64,000 bases of DNA from Allium sativum. Its lineage: Eukaryota; Streptophyta; Magnoliopsida; Asparagales; Amaryllidaceae. The stretch covers positions 399,382,192-399,446,191 of the forward strand of contig CM060921.1 of assembly GCA_030737875.1 (NCBI GenBank), given 5' to 3'. The notes under the pieces were generated by a model. The model made no database searches. It had not been told where the DNA came from and saw only the letters and a program-made list of their open reading frames with translations. This document shows, in pieces, positions 24,621-36,400 of the stretch; the first letter of the stretch is position 1; each line of letters starts with the position of its first letter. The position numbers and the translations under genes are program-made.

Positions 24621-24769
24621 TGGGAGCTGGCTACGAATTGCCACTACTTCCATGGCTTAGTTTTGGATGCTTTGCACTACTCATGGCTTAGCGAAGTTCC
24701 TCGCTAAGTGTACATCTTTGTGATAGTTAAAGCTTTTTCCTTTGAACTCTACCTTATCTATGTTCACTC

Positions 24770-25010
24770 TACAGTCCTTCACTTCGTACCCTTTCTTGTA
24801 GCATCTAGAACATGTCTTGGCCTCCTTCTTGAATTTTCTGACCTTCTTCTTCTTAATCCAATTTTTTTTCTTGTTCTTCTCATCACTAGAAGTACCTAAG
24901 AACTTTTAACTCCCTTAACATTCTCAGCTGAATATAAGATAGTTTCCTCAACCAAGCTTCAAACGTAACTCCAAAGGTAACTTAGGCCAAAAGCATCTCC
25001 TCCAATGGTG
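24770..25010 (-). pseudogene. Element C gag C-terminal part with altered zinc knuckle
   Basis: Right of the protease the minus strand reads a Lys-rich stretch and a CCHC-like knuckle C-X2-C-X4-Y-X4-C (about 24780-24825), in which Tyr replaces the zinc-binding His. Further right it reads a VTFEAW-type gag segment up to the solo LTR boundary at 25015. Frames are broken. Confidence 0.75.
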
Positions 25011-25015
25011 AATTC

Positions 25016-26461
25016 TGTTAACGATATTTTTCGTCAACACCAGAGGTAGGTAGAGGGGAATGGATCTAAGAGAAAAATGAACTATCGAGCCCTTGTCGGG
25101 TTCGGGTTTGCTCTCTGTTCTTGGGTATCGAGGTTTTAGGGTAGAAGGATTACTAAGCGAAACCTTTGATAAGAGGGATTATCAGACGATGGAAATGAGC
25201 TTTGTATCGATCCCGCTGAGAGATCCAAGCATGGGGGAGGACTTAAACTCGTGAGAAAGGTTTAAGCCTATGGAAGAGGGTGTTATATCCAATCTGCGGG
25301 AAGGTTTGGACAAGAATCCACGCATATATGGGAAGTAAACAGTAAATAACAGTAGCAATAACTAAGAAATAGTATGATAAACTCACAAGAAAATACTTTG
25401 AGTATAAATGTGTTCTTTATTAAGCCTTCTTTTAGAATACATGAACAGAATAGAAGAAATCCCCTAACGGACCCCGTCTTAGGGTTTTCATAGAAGGAGT
25501 ACAAGAATTAGAATGAGAGAATCCCCAATGTAATGTGACTCATGGGGTCTTATTTATAGAGAACTCGGGGACCCTTTCACTGTTCGGCTATTGGGCCTAC
25601 AGGTGCCTTTGTCGGCCACTTTTCTCCTCGGTCTCTGATGTTTGGCTTCCGGCCGCTTTGGTGGTGCGGGTTATGACCTCTGAACTGAGGGTCCCGGTCG
25701 ATTAGGGCTTCTTTGAGATTGAGATGAGCTTGTTGATGTGATGACTTTCAGGTAGCATTTGAACCTCCGGTAGTGACTCCCGGGTGTAGGCTCTCGGACG
25801 TAAGCTTTCAAGTGCAGGATTCCGGCTTTCCCGTGTATACTTAGAGGAGCTTGTCCTCTTGATCTATGTAGATAGCTATCGGTTTAAAACTGCCGTCGAT
25901 GTTCATAATAAGTAGATTATTATGGATAGCCTGTATCGCCGCTAGGGTTCCGATCGGCCTCCCGATGGAGCTTTTCGGATTTTTTGGACTTCCGGCAGGT
26001 GACTCCCGATGATGCGTTATTGTCTACCGGTGTGACCCTTTGGCTTTTAGGCGATAGATGCTTCAGAAGCAGGTTCCGGATGATCTCTATATACTTTCAG
26101 TGTCTTTGCCTCTAGATGTACCAGTATTAACCAAGTTAATATCGATAGTCCTTTCGGGTTTCGATGTGCGGAATTCCTGTCCTGCTTTTTCTTAATTTCA
26201 AGCTTAGATGACCTTTTATTATAGAACTCCCAGCCGAATAGGTCCTGTCGAATGGACCCTACTAGATGAGCTTTGTTGGCATTCTTTATACTCTGAGCTT
26301 CTTCCTTTTGGGAAAGCGCCGGTTTATGCCGCTTTCGAATCATTCTATACTGTTTTTCGTCTCTTTCCATTACTTGACTTTCTGTTTCCGAAAGGTTCTT
26401 ACGTGTTTGTGTTCTTTTACCCCTTTGCCGTCAATTAGTTTCAGAGTTAATTTTGGTAACA
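25016..26461 (-). mobile_element. Solo LTR inserted in gag of element C
   Basis: The gag homology of element C stops near 26480 and resumes near 25010; between lies about 1.45 kb bounded by TGTTAACG on the left and GGTAACA on the right, an LTR-like inverted end. On the minus strand a TATA box CTATAAATAAGACCCC lies at about 25544-25558, about 900 bp from the right end, as in an LTR promoter. No primer site, polypurine tract or coding sequence is present, so it reads as a solo LTR. The 5-bp flanks (AATTC and AACCT) do not match, so some erosion or deletion happened. Confidence 0.65.
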
Positions 26462-26480
26462 AACCTAAGGTATTTATCTA

Positions 26481-26890
26481 TTAGGGGGCCACTAACCCCT
26501 TACCAAACTTAGATGATACAATATACTTAGCCACATTCTCTTTCAAATCCAATTCTCTATGTTCATATAAATAAACTTCTCTGGTTAAAGGGTCTTCTCT
26601 GCATTAGTTAAAAATTTAGTCTTGAAATGGGTCCTAAACTCTTCCCATGTAAACACTCTATCCACGTTCTCCTATGAAATCAGGTTCCACCATTCAAGGT
26701 TCTCTTTCTTCAAATGCCAGGCTACCACTCTATGCTTTAGTTCATCCTTCCATCGGGTAGCCTCAAAAATTCTTTCACACACAGAGATCCATGCTTTCTC
26801 TTCCATGAAGTTCTCAATTCCCGAAAATGACTTGCCTCATAAACTTATAAAATCTTTGGAAAGGCGAGAGAAATTGAGGGTCCATTTTGC
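26481..26890 (-). pseudogene. Element C gag N-terminal and central part
   Basis: On the minus strand from about 26870 leftwards: a start-like segment, an in-frame stop near 26815, then a clear Retrotrans_gag stretch with WISVCERIFEAT, VVAWHLKKENLEWW and FTWEEFRTHFKTKF motifs (about 26600-26800) containing one TAG. Homology ends near 26481 at the solo LTR. The overlapping plus-strand ORF at 26622-26951 is a shadow. Confidence 0.85.
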
Positions 26891-28160
26891 GGCTGAGCTG
26901 TTGGTTCCGCTGGTGCAGGATTGGCAACATGGACTTGTTCCACTGTTCTAATAATGTTGTAACTTTTCTAGCAAGTAACATCGCCTTGCTAGGTTTCCCT
27001 AGTATAATCTTGGTGCTAAACGGATCGTCAGTTCCTATAAGGATGAACTTAAACAGATATGCACAACAGTTTAAAATGAAAATCAAAATTTCACACAGCA
27101 GAAGGAATAAGATATAATAGCATAAATATAAGATGTACCATTATTAAAAACCAGAATTGTCAATTACAACATGTCTCATAAAATAAAAAGGTACATCATT
27201 TCTCATCCCATTACCATAGCAATAATAGTAATAAAGCAACTGCCATAATAATTATATCTTCAGATGGCTCCTCTTCTAAGAGATCGTTCTCCATCCCCAA
27301 TCAAACGTCTCACCTATTGTCCCGTTAATGTTAAGAGAAGGGAGATCAGATCATAAAGTTCTAGTAAATGAAATACATGTAAGTTATGAATGTTATATCC
27401 TATATTTGGCAGTTGTGAACTTTGTAAGCTATGTCAACATAAGAAACATACAATATAAACATATGAGGCAGACGTCCTAGAAGTCACTTAACACCCCAAA
27501 GCTACATTAAGGGCGGGCATCCTTATGCTCTTTTAATACAATATTTTAGTTTATTTAGAGTAGACATCCCTCCGATCACTTAATACCCAATGATGGACCT
27601 CAAACCACTTAAGATTCAGTTCTAACATTAACATTATAAATGATAACTCTCTTTGTACGTCAAGAAATAGTAACAGTCATTTACTACTAGGATTGGGTTA
27701 GGAGCACGACTTCTTTTAAGAAGAACCCACTTGGCAAACCCTCTTGTTACTATCTAGTTATCTCTACGGCTGAACTCCTAGTCACTTAATACTTCCTTTG
27801 GAAGGTGGTTCCTTAGGCCATATATATAATCCATCCTTAGATCAGCCATCACTAACCCCTAGGCAAGAAGCAGATGTTACTTGAAGAACTACAACACACA
27901 TTATCAACTACTAAGACCATTTAATATCTTATAGGATAAAGGCGGACCTAATAACCATTTGATTTTCAAAGGGTAGGCCCAATGACTTGGGTCCTGAACC
28001 ATGGAGTGAACCTTAGGAACGAACCTAGTCCTAACCACTTAATACCCAACAAGAGAAAGGCCAACCACTTAACTCTTCTTTCCCAAGGTAGGCCTAGTCT
28101 ATACACAACACACACACACACACTTATATATATATATATATGCACACTAGACATCACACA

Positions 28161-28361
28161 TTAGGCATACCGCTTGTAGATGCTGGATTTGTCGGGCGGT
28201 TCCGGGGAGGCTTCTACAACAAGTTAGGCCTAATCTCGCAGTATAGTGTACTAATTATAATGACTTATGACACCTAGACCTCTCACATTAACCTGATTTA
28301 CTTGTAGACGCTAGATATGTCAGTCGGTTCCCGGCATACTTCTATTACAAGTAGTGGTTAA
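28161..28361 (-). other. Two structured hairpins in the element C LTR
   Basis: Hairpin 1 (28161-28233): outer arms TTAGGC/GCCTAA, inner arms TTGTAGA/TCTACAA. Hairpin 2 (28288-28361): outer arms TTAACC/GGTTAA, inner arms ACTTGTA/TACAAGT. Both loops contain a CCGGAACCG-like core (minus strand), and both are followed on the minus strand by AATGTG (AATGTGAGA in hairpin 2). Element B has homologous hairpins with different but still paired stems. Confidence 0.7.
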
Positions 28362-29244
28362 CCTTTTGTTTATGCGTCATTAATATCAATTAAGTCATTA
28401 ACTCACACACATACAAACATACAAACTCCTATGGGGACATTCACATTCTATTCTTAATTAATCATATTTATTACAGACTATTAATAATACACTATTTACG
28501 TTATATATATAGGATGTCAATTAAGTGAACGAGATTAACGTCCCAATTACATTTTTGAAATGTCAGTCCCTACCCAATTTTAAAGGTATATAAGTCATTT
28601 CTCATATTTTCCTCAACCATGACATATATGTGCATATTAACTTGTGAAAATAATGGAAAAAACAACCACAACAACATACAAACTTGTAACCCAGGTTTGA
28701 CTTAAATGTAGTATCATATATCAAATATACATATATGTTTATAATTCCTATTTTGAATAGATATGCAAAACCTTAATATTTAGATATACTATAAATAATA
28801 CATTCAAATTCTTTATTTAGAAAATAGAGATTTAAACCTATAAGGTTTACAAGTCTATCCAAATCTTAAACTTTTGCCCAAAATCAAACATATGGATTTA
28901 CATGAAAATAGAACAAAAAGGAATCCATACAGTATAGAAAATCATCCAACATGAATCATGTTTTCATTTTATTATTACAACAACCTTAAACCACAAAAAC
29001 AACTAGATTTATCATTTCTGCAAACAATTAAATAAACGAAGGATGTAAGGGGTTTAATCATGTTTTCTTCTCGTATATCCCAAATCCTCCTAGGCACAAG
29101 AATCCAAATTTAAAAATATCAAACTACATAAAATAGCTTAGATGGATTCTGCTCACAGAGCTATTAGGAAGAGCAAAATCAAGATTGGATATAATAAGAT
29201 TTGGACTTAGCCTTCAAGAACGAACATATGCTCCAATCCTTTCA

Positions 29245-29267
29245 TATATATATATATATGTATATAT

Positions 29268-29298
<31 letters not shown>

Positions 29299-29321
29299 CG
29301 CGTGTGTGTATGTGTGTGTCT
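29245..29321. repeat. Compound alternating purine-pyrimidine microsatellite
   Basis: TA repeats run into TG repeats, then a CGCGCG block, then TG repeats again. The sequence type favours Z-DNA. Confidence 0.9.
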
Positions 29322-29425
29322 ATATAAGAATCACCATTAGAATCTTATATATATGCATATACATATGAATCTAAATTTCAGATTAATCTTAAATCTATGT
29401 TAGAATAAGATAGAGAAGATAGAAT

Positions 29426-29700
29426 CACTGCAAAAAAGGCAGTAAATAGCTAAAGATTTCAGCAACAGAAAATTCCGTTGCTAAATTAGTGACAAATTTT
29501 CGTGGACTTTGTAAGAGATAATATTTTAGATTTATATGTCAACTTATTTCAGATTATTACCATCAAATCTTATTTTCTATCGCTAAATCATTGGAAATTG
29601 CAGCACTTTACCATCATATAAAATTTAACGCTAATTTCTGTTGCAAATAGAGATTGTTTACCGTCATAAGCATTTTAAAGTTATTTTACAGTAGTTTTTC
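29426..29700 (+). repeat. Left CACTA terminal and subterminal repeats
   Basis: After the terminus come degenerate copies of TTCCGTTGCTAAAT, CTATCGCTAAATC and AACGCTAATTTC, the subterminal motif to which TnpA-like proteins bind in En/Spm elements. Confidence 0.7.
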
Positions 29701-30110
29701 AAGAGACTTGCAAAGGACTTTTATATTTATTATTTATAAAATGTTTTACATTTCTGTTTTTACTTAGTAATTAATAAGTAAATATAAATTTTAAATAATT
29801 ATTGCCAATAATATATTAATAATAAATAATAAATGGTTACTATTAAAAGTAAATAATATTCAATGGTTAGTATTGATTTATATTTTTTTGGCAAGGCCGA
29901 CCGGTTTTTATAGTGATCTATAACACTGTATATTAAAAATAAAATAAAAAAGATACAACTCACACTGGTGATATACCATATGTATATGAACTACATATTG
30001 CATGTTCCCACACAAGGGAAACTCAATTCACATTGCATCAATACATCCCAAGTACATCAACTCGAAATACATTTTAGCCCCGCTGTGTCAAGCGGAATGC
30101 GTTGGTACCC
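29701..30110. other. AT-rich CACTA interior, no gene recognised
   Basis: AATAATAAATAA-rich sequence, then a short less AT-rich stretch leading into the LINE ORF1-like fragment. Nothing identified. Confidence 0.6.
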
Positions 30111-30111
30111 T

Positions 30112-31880
30112 CTACAAAGCAAAAAGAGCGTTCACCATTACTCTTGTCTTGTTGCGTGTTATAGGTGACTTACCCGTGCTGCACCCAATTGAAATTGCAG
30201 ACGGGGCTGGTACATTTTTATCAACTATGTCTAGTGGTCGAGGCTTATAGCCAGGCGATGGAGGTATGTTTGCATAAGGATTAGTGGCGAGCCCATTGTC
30301 AAGCATTGCTGATTTATTTCGTAGATCAAAGTAATTTTTGGACATTACTTCCATCATTTTTTCTTCTCGCTACATAAGAAAAGGTCATCATAACCACTTT
30401 CGATCTTTGCACCCTATCTCTCAATGGTTTCAAGTACAAATTTGTTTAAATTAGGCTTCTTTATTTTCACTTTTACATTTGGTTGCCCTTTTTTCACCCT
30501 GCTAATACCTATTGAAAGATTAAAATTATCTTGTAAGAAGCTATCGAGATTGCCTGTTGTTACATGAACAACAGAAGGGCTCGCAGTCTGCATGTTAGTG
30601 CTTACAACATCAACTTGATGCTCAGTCATGGGCTTCTTGAGAGCATTACCATTAAGATGCTTGTTGAGCAGGCAAGTGCAACACATAAAGCCTATTTGAA
30701 CCCGAATTCAGTGCTCATTTGTGCATCAGCGACCGATAATGAAACATTAACACCAAAACCTCCAGAGTTCAAGGTTTCTTCAAATTCAATTACATCATGT
30801 ATGATAGCTTGCATTGCATCCTCATTACATTTCCCTTCATTAGCATCTACAGTACTTCCAACAATGCAATTATGTGTTATTGAGTGTACAACTTCAGTTA
30901 CTTCAATATTCTGCCCTTTCTCCTTATCTCCATCTTTGTTCACATCATCTTTGTTTTTGATGGCACCGATCACATTAGTACTTAAATTGTTATCAGCATT
31001 TCGGTTCACTTCTGCTCTATCCCTTATCCTTTCACGTATTTCACCTTACTTAGAACCCAATGTACTAGTAGAAGCTTCACTAATATCACTTATGTTGTCT
31101 AAAATTCCATACCTTTTTCCAGTTGATATTGCAGCACTACTAACAACAACAGAACATTGTTTAAAGGCAACACCTTCAACTCTTTTCCACTTTTTTTATT
31201 TACGACAGGGTTAACTCTAACCTTAAGACTGCCCCTCGCTAGTATCGTTTTAGACTATCACTTTAGTGCAGAATTGTTTCCATCTACACAACTCGATTCA
31301 TGTGCATTCATCATTGCACCTTGTTCACTGGCTTTTAAACCACTCGTCCTATTACTAGATTTCATTTTTGGAATTTCTTTGATAGAGCCAATAGGGCAGT
31401 TTTCACTCGAATGACAGAATAACTTACATGTACGGCATATGTCAGGCTTCCAGATGTAGCTGACTTTAACGACATGTTTCGTTCCGTCAAGTAGGAGAAC
31501 AGTTATCGAGTCTGGCAGTTCACTTTCAGGTGATATCTCAACTAAGCATTTCGCGAATCCTAACCATTCCAGACGTTCGGTAGCCTTGTCCATGCAAAGA
31601 AATATGCCAACATGCGACGCTAACCAATAGATGCCTATCTTAGATCATGCCACCATAGGCAGGTTGGTTAGCTTAACTCATACTGGGACATGTCTGATAT
31701 CCTTTCCCGAAAGTCCCATGTTGACATCCCATTTTCTAATTATAAACAATTTATTTCTTATCACTATTGGGTCAGCTTCCAGTGTACGTTTTTTGTCTTC
31801 CCTATCAGCTAAGAGAAAGAAGAAAATGTTGCAATTATGTGTGAAACTAGTAGATGATGGATTAATGGGCAGATTCAAAG
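30112..31880 (-). pseudogene. LINE ORF1-like gene fragment (DUF4283 and zf-CCHC_4), broken
   Basis: From the right on the minus strand: a DUF4283-like segment (ADREDKKRTLEADPIVIRNK, IIRKWDVNMG; about 31680-31870), two TGA stops replacing probable Trp codons (near 31676 and 31646), then LGFAKCLVEIS and a zf-CCHC_4 knuckle CRTCKLFCHSSENC (about 31400-31440). Low-complexity charged segments follow leftwards in shifting frames to about 30112. The architecture is that of the nucleic-acid-binding ORF1 protein of plant L1 LINEs. No ORF2 follows on the left, so it is either a deleted LINE or sequence captured by the CACTA. Plus-strand ORFs at 30564-31214 and 31157-31414 are shadows. Confidence 0.72.
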
Positions 31881-31889
31881 CTACATATC

Positions 31890-32190
31890 CGAAAATTGAA
31901 GTCCAACCTCTTTCACCTCCAAAAGGAACAAATACAAATGCTGATGTAGATTCAACATTAGCACAAGTTAAGGGTTCATCTTCAGCTGCTCAGTACGTAG
32001 AACCATCCACTGCTCAAAATAATGCAGCCAGTTAAGTTACCTTTTGTTCACCCCAGGGATGAACGCTACAAGTGTGTTCTTATAAAATGGACCATTTTGG
32101 AAGTGTCTTCTACTCTTCATGTTGTATATGTTACCATACTTGGATTGATATCACTCTTCCAGGTATTTTTGCATGTTATGGTTACCTGTA
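31890..32190 (+). other. Short unexplained open stretch left of the MITE
   Basis: About 31845-32035 has an open plus-strand frame with a plausible composition (IEVQPLSPPKGTNTNADVD and Ser/Ala/Gln-rich text) ending in TAA. It could be the variable region upstream of the LINE ORF1 or a 5' exon of the CACTA gene. I do not assign it. Confidence 0.3.
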
Positions 32191-32191
32191 A

Positions 32192-32535
32192 GAGCATTCC
32201 CAGCAACTGGACAGGGATTCAAGCGCTAACACAGCATTAAAAGCGTTAACTCCTCCCACCGTTCCAACAGTGGGTGGGGGGACGCTGAAAATTTCAAAAA
32301 TAAAAATAAAAAATTATGAAGCCTTAAATGGTTTATTGAAAACCATTTAAGCTTTAAACGGTTTTCAGAAAACCATTTAAAGTAAAAGCATTAAAAAAAA
32401 TCAAGCGGCGATTACATTTCTGAATGGCGAGCCTCACAATTTCTCTACCTCCCAACACCCCTCTCCGTACTGCTATGGCGCTTATCACCTTGATTCTCCC
32501 CATTTTCCACCATGTTAGCACTGCTGGGAGTGCTC
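32192..32535. mobile_element. Tourist-like (PIF/Harbinger) MITE, 344 bp
   Basis: Terminal inverted repeats GAGCATTCCCAGCA and TGCTGGGAGTGCTC differ at one position. TAA flanks both ends (32189-32191 and 32536-32538), the target preference of PIF/Harbinger. The interior has palindromic AAATGGTTT/AAACCATTT copies and no coding capacity. Confidence 0.88.
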
Positions 32536-32761
32536 TAATAGCTGATTTGTTGAAAGTAGCTGATTGCACTTTTTCTTAAAAGTAGTGACTTCTGGAAGAG
32601 CTAACATCTTATATTTAATATTTTGCGCAATTTTAATAGGTTGAAATTCATACAATGATTTAATGATCAACATTTTAGTATCATAGATTTTTTTAAAAAG
32701 AAATCTAGATGTACACAAGGCACCTTACACTATCTATTGGTTCCATTATTCTGTAATATAA

Positions 32762-32957
32762 TGAAAATGACGGCTCCATCTGTAAACAGTTTTTTATATT
32801 TTTGTTTAGTGTTTGGTCCGTGTTATAAGGCCAAGCCCATTATTTCTTTTGTTAGCCTATATAATACAAGGCTATGTACAAACGTTTATCATAATACAAA
32901 CTTTGCTTCCGCATCAATTAACAAAAAACATTTTCTCATTCATATTTCAGAATTTCA
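32762..32957 (+). repeat. 5' LTR of the copia element
   Basis: Starts TGAAAATGACGG, ends GAATTTCA. It contains a CCTATATAATAC TATA-like box near 32857. Confidence 0.9.
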
Positions 32958-32960
32958 ACT

Positions 32961-32973
32961 TGGTATCGGAGCC
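32961..32973 (+). other. Primer binding site of the copia element
   Basis: TGGTATCGGAGCC follows the LTR by three bases and resembles the tRNA-Met primer sites of plant copia elements. Confidence 0.85.
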
Positions 32974-33421
32974 AAGTCTGATTCAGGTGAAAGATCATCA
33001 GTAGTGTTGATCTTTTAGGCGATCCATCAGATAAAGTTCATCATTTGGATCTCCCTTCATCAAAGTTACAACTTATCCCTTGAAGGTTGTGGCTTTTTCA
33101 AGAATCAAGTGCCTCGCCAATATAATCTGAGCTGCATCTTGATTTAAGCATAAAGCTTCTGACAGTCCAGAATTGTGATCAAGAAGCTGATCAGAAAGCA
33201 CCAAGAAATCATCCTGTTTGAATCAGTGCCATCACAGATTGCTTATCAGTTCTTTCTTACCTATTCTTATCAGATTTAATCTATTTCTTTGTCATCGTTT
33301 AAGAAATCTGAGTTGCATCTTGTTTCAACAAAGAGATCCCTTGAAATACTTTACAATTCAAAGCTTCTGACAGCAATTCCTTTCTATATATTTTAGCATC
33401 AGTGTTTATCATCCTATCATC

Positions 33422-36400
33422 ATGGTAGAAATTGATCCTTCAAATGTGAATCCAACAAGCCCACAATTTTCCAGTGCTCAAGTTTCCAGCAATAGAGGTC
33501 ACCAAACTCAGTGTGATCCAATCCAAGATTTGATGAAAACTATCATCAAACCACAAAGCCAACCGATCTCAACCCATCTTGATGAAACAAATTACCTATT
33601 ATGGAAATTGTAGGTTGAAATAGCAGTTAGAGCATATGGCTTAGAAGATTACATTCTTGGAACAAAAATTGTTCCACCCAAGTTTATTAGAGACAGTGAA
33701 GAAAGGTTGGTGAGTAATACTGAATATGTTATGCATCAGAGACAAGATGGTTTAGTGTGTGCATGGTTAATGTCATCTATTGGCCCAGCAATATTACCAC
33801 AACTTATTGGAGTTAAAACAGCTCAAGAAGTCTGGGAAATTGTACAAAGAAATTTTTCAAATCAATCTTCAGCAAGGGTTATGCACTATAGAAGGCAGTT
33901 GCACAGTATAAGGAAAGGTGAATCATCAATGAATGAGTATTTACTCAAAGTAAAAAACATTTGTGATCAGTTAAACTCAGCAGGTCAAAGAATACCTGAA
34001 TCTGAACAAGTTATTGCAATTGTGAGTGGTTTAGAAGATGAATATGAAGCAGTCACAGCATTCATAATATCAATGGATCCAACATCCTCACTACAGTATG
34101 TTCACTCTACTCTATTATCTCATGAAGGAAGAATTGAGCACAAGAAAAATATTAGTTCAGATTTATCTATTAACTACACAACATATGGTAGAGACAAGAA
34201 TCAAGAAAAGGCAAATAATTCAAGAAATCAAGCCAATAATCAAAGAGGAGGTTGGTCGGGTAGAGGTAGAAGAGGTGGCAGAAGCAATAATAATAATAAA
34301 ATCAGATGCCAAATATGTGAAAAAGAGGGACACAGTGTAACAAATGTTATTTCAGGTACAATTCTAGTTACACACCCTCACAACAAGGCAATTCTAGTGC
34401 AAATCTGGTCAATACTACAAAAGATGGTAGTAAAACTCAAGCAGAAATTCAAAATACTGAAGCTACCACAAGCGATGATGTGTCAGACGATTGCTGGTAC
34501 CCAGATTCAAGTGCAACCAACCATGTAACCAACCGCTTAAGCAATTTAAACTTGGGAAACAAAGAGTACAAAGGTATGCAAAATCTTACTGTTGGTAATG
34601 GTAAACTTGCACTTATAACACACACTGGAAATGCAAGTTTAGATGGAACCAGGAAATTATTTTTAAAAAATTTGTTGAGAGTTCCTTCTATAAAGAAAAA
34701 TTTAATGAGTGCTTCCCAATTTGCTAAAGACAACAATGTCTTTTTTGAATTTTACCCAAATGCATGTATTGTCAAGGACATACTGACACATAAAATTCTT
34801 TTGCAGGGTAAAGAAAGTGGGGGATTATACATGTTTGACAGTAGTTCTATTGATTCTAATCATGAATATAATAAATGTATAATGTCTGTCACTAATGACT
34901 CTAATAGATTCAAGGAATTTGATATGTGGCATTGTAAGCTTGGACATCCTAGTATTAAAATTACTAGACATGTCATGTTGAATAATAATATTTCTGTTAA
35001 TCAAATACCAGAATCTTATATTTGCAATGCTTGCCAATTGGGAAAGAGTCATAAACTTGCATTTCCAGACTCACAAACCACATACACTAGACCACTTGAG
35101 TTAATTGCCACAGATTTATGGGGTCCAACACATATTAGTTATAATTATGGGCACAAGTATTATATTTCATTTATTGATGCTTACTCAAGATTTGTCTGGA
35201 TTTATATGTTAAAATCCAAATCAGAAACCAGTAGTGTTGTTATTCAATTTATTAATAAAGTTGAAAACAGTACTGGAAATAGGGTAAACATTTTTCAGAC
35301 TGATGGTGGTAGAGAGTTTTTACCACTAAAATCTTTTTTTGAAAGAAAAGGTATCAGTCATAGAACTACTTGTCCCTATACTTCTGAACAGAATGGCCTA
35401 ATAGAAAGGAAACATAGGCATATAGTTGAAACAGGATTAACATTACTTGCTCAAGCATCAATGCCATTTAAATATTGGGCAGATGCTTTTTATACTGCAG
35501 TTCATTTGATTAACTTAATGCCTACTAAGGTGTTAAAGTTCAAGTGTCCTCAAGAAATGTTAACTAAAATTACACCTGATTATAAACATTTGAAGGTGTT
35601 TGGATGTGAACGTTTTCCTTGCTTAAGGTCATATAATAATCATAAACTAGATTACAGGTCCACTGCCTGTACATTCTTGGGTTATTGCACTAAACAAAAA
35701 GGATATAAATGTCTAGATAAAAAAGGGAGAATTTATATTTCTAGACATGTAAGGTTTAATGAACATGTATATCCTTTTGGCAAATCAAATGAGAGTACTT
35801 CAAATAAAACTGTAAGTACTAGACAAGTTAGATTTGACATACCAGATGAAATTGAAGTATTGGTGCCTGCTCATCATGAACAACATAACACCAATACTAG
35901 CTCTCAACACACGATGCCCTCAAGTAGGCCAGGTCAAGAGCAATCTACTTTCAGTAGTGATCATACTAGCTCTCAACACACCATGCCCTCAAGTAGGCCA
36001 GGTCAAGAGCAATCTGCTTTCAGCAGTGATCATAGTGCAGAACAACAAAGACAATGTGTTAGTGGAACTCATATTGATCAAACTGAAGACAATAGTATCA
36101 CAAATGAAAGTCAAAGTACAACAGTAAGAGATGCAGGCAATCAAGTCACTACAGTCAGAGAAGCTGCAAATCAGCATCCTATGATTACTAGAGCAAAAAG
36201 TGGTATTTTCAAACCAAAAATTTATAATACTGCTGCTGATATAGAAGAACCATCATCATATTATGAAGCAGTTCAAAATGATAGCTGGAATTCAGCCATG
36301 CAGGATGAGTACAATGCTTTAATTAACAAAGGGACTTGGATATTGGTTGAAAAAGCAGATCATAAAAATATTATTGGTTGTAGATGGCTTTTTAAGTTAA

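Larger units (their letters stand above)
26958..29425 (-). repeat. Element C 5' LTR, inner piece (U5 side)
   Basis: Plus-strand TGTAAC at 26958 adjoins a degenerate primer site (TTCTAATA on the plus strand, about 26947-26954) on its left. It contains a CTTCTGCTG variant of the TTCCGCTG box of the other LTRs (near 27100, minus strand), two hairpins (28161-28233, 28288-28361) and CA/TA microsatellites (28108-28140). The piece ends at the CACTA target duplication AAT (29423-29425). Many CCACTTAATAC-like direct repeats occur at 27480-28080. Confidence 0.72.

Noticed and set aside
30564..31214. 216-residue plus-strand ORF
   Set aside because: It is the shadow of the minus-strand LINE ORF1-like frame, which has the recognisable DUF4283 and knuckle motifs.
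32757..32761. Target duplication for the copia element
   Set aside because: Left TATAA and right ACTAA agree at only three positions; not claimed.
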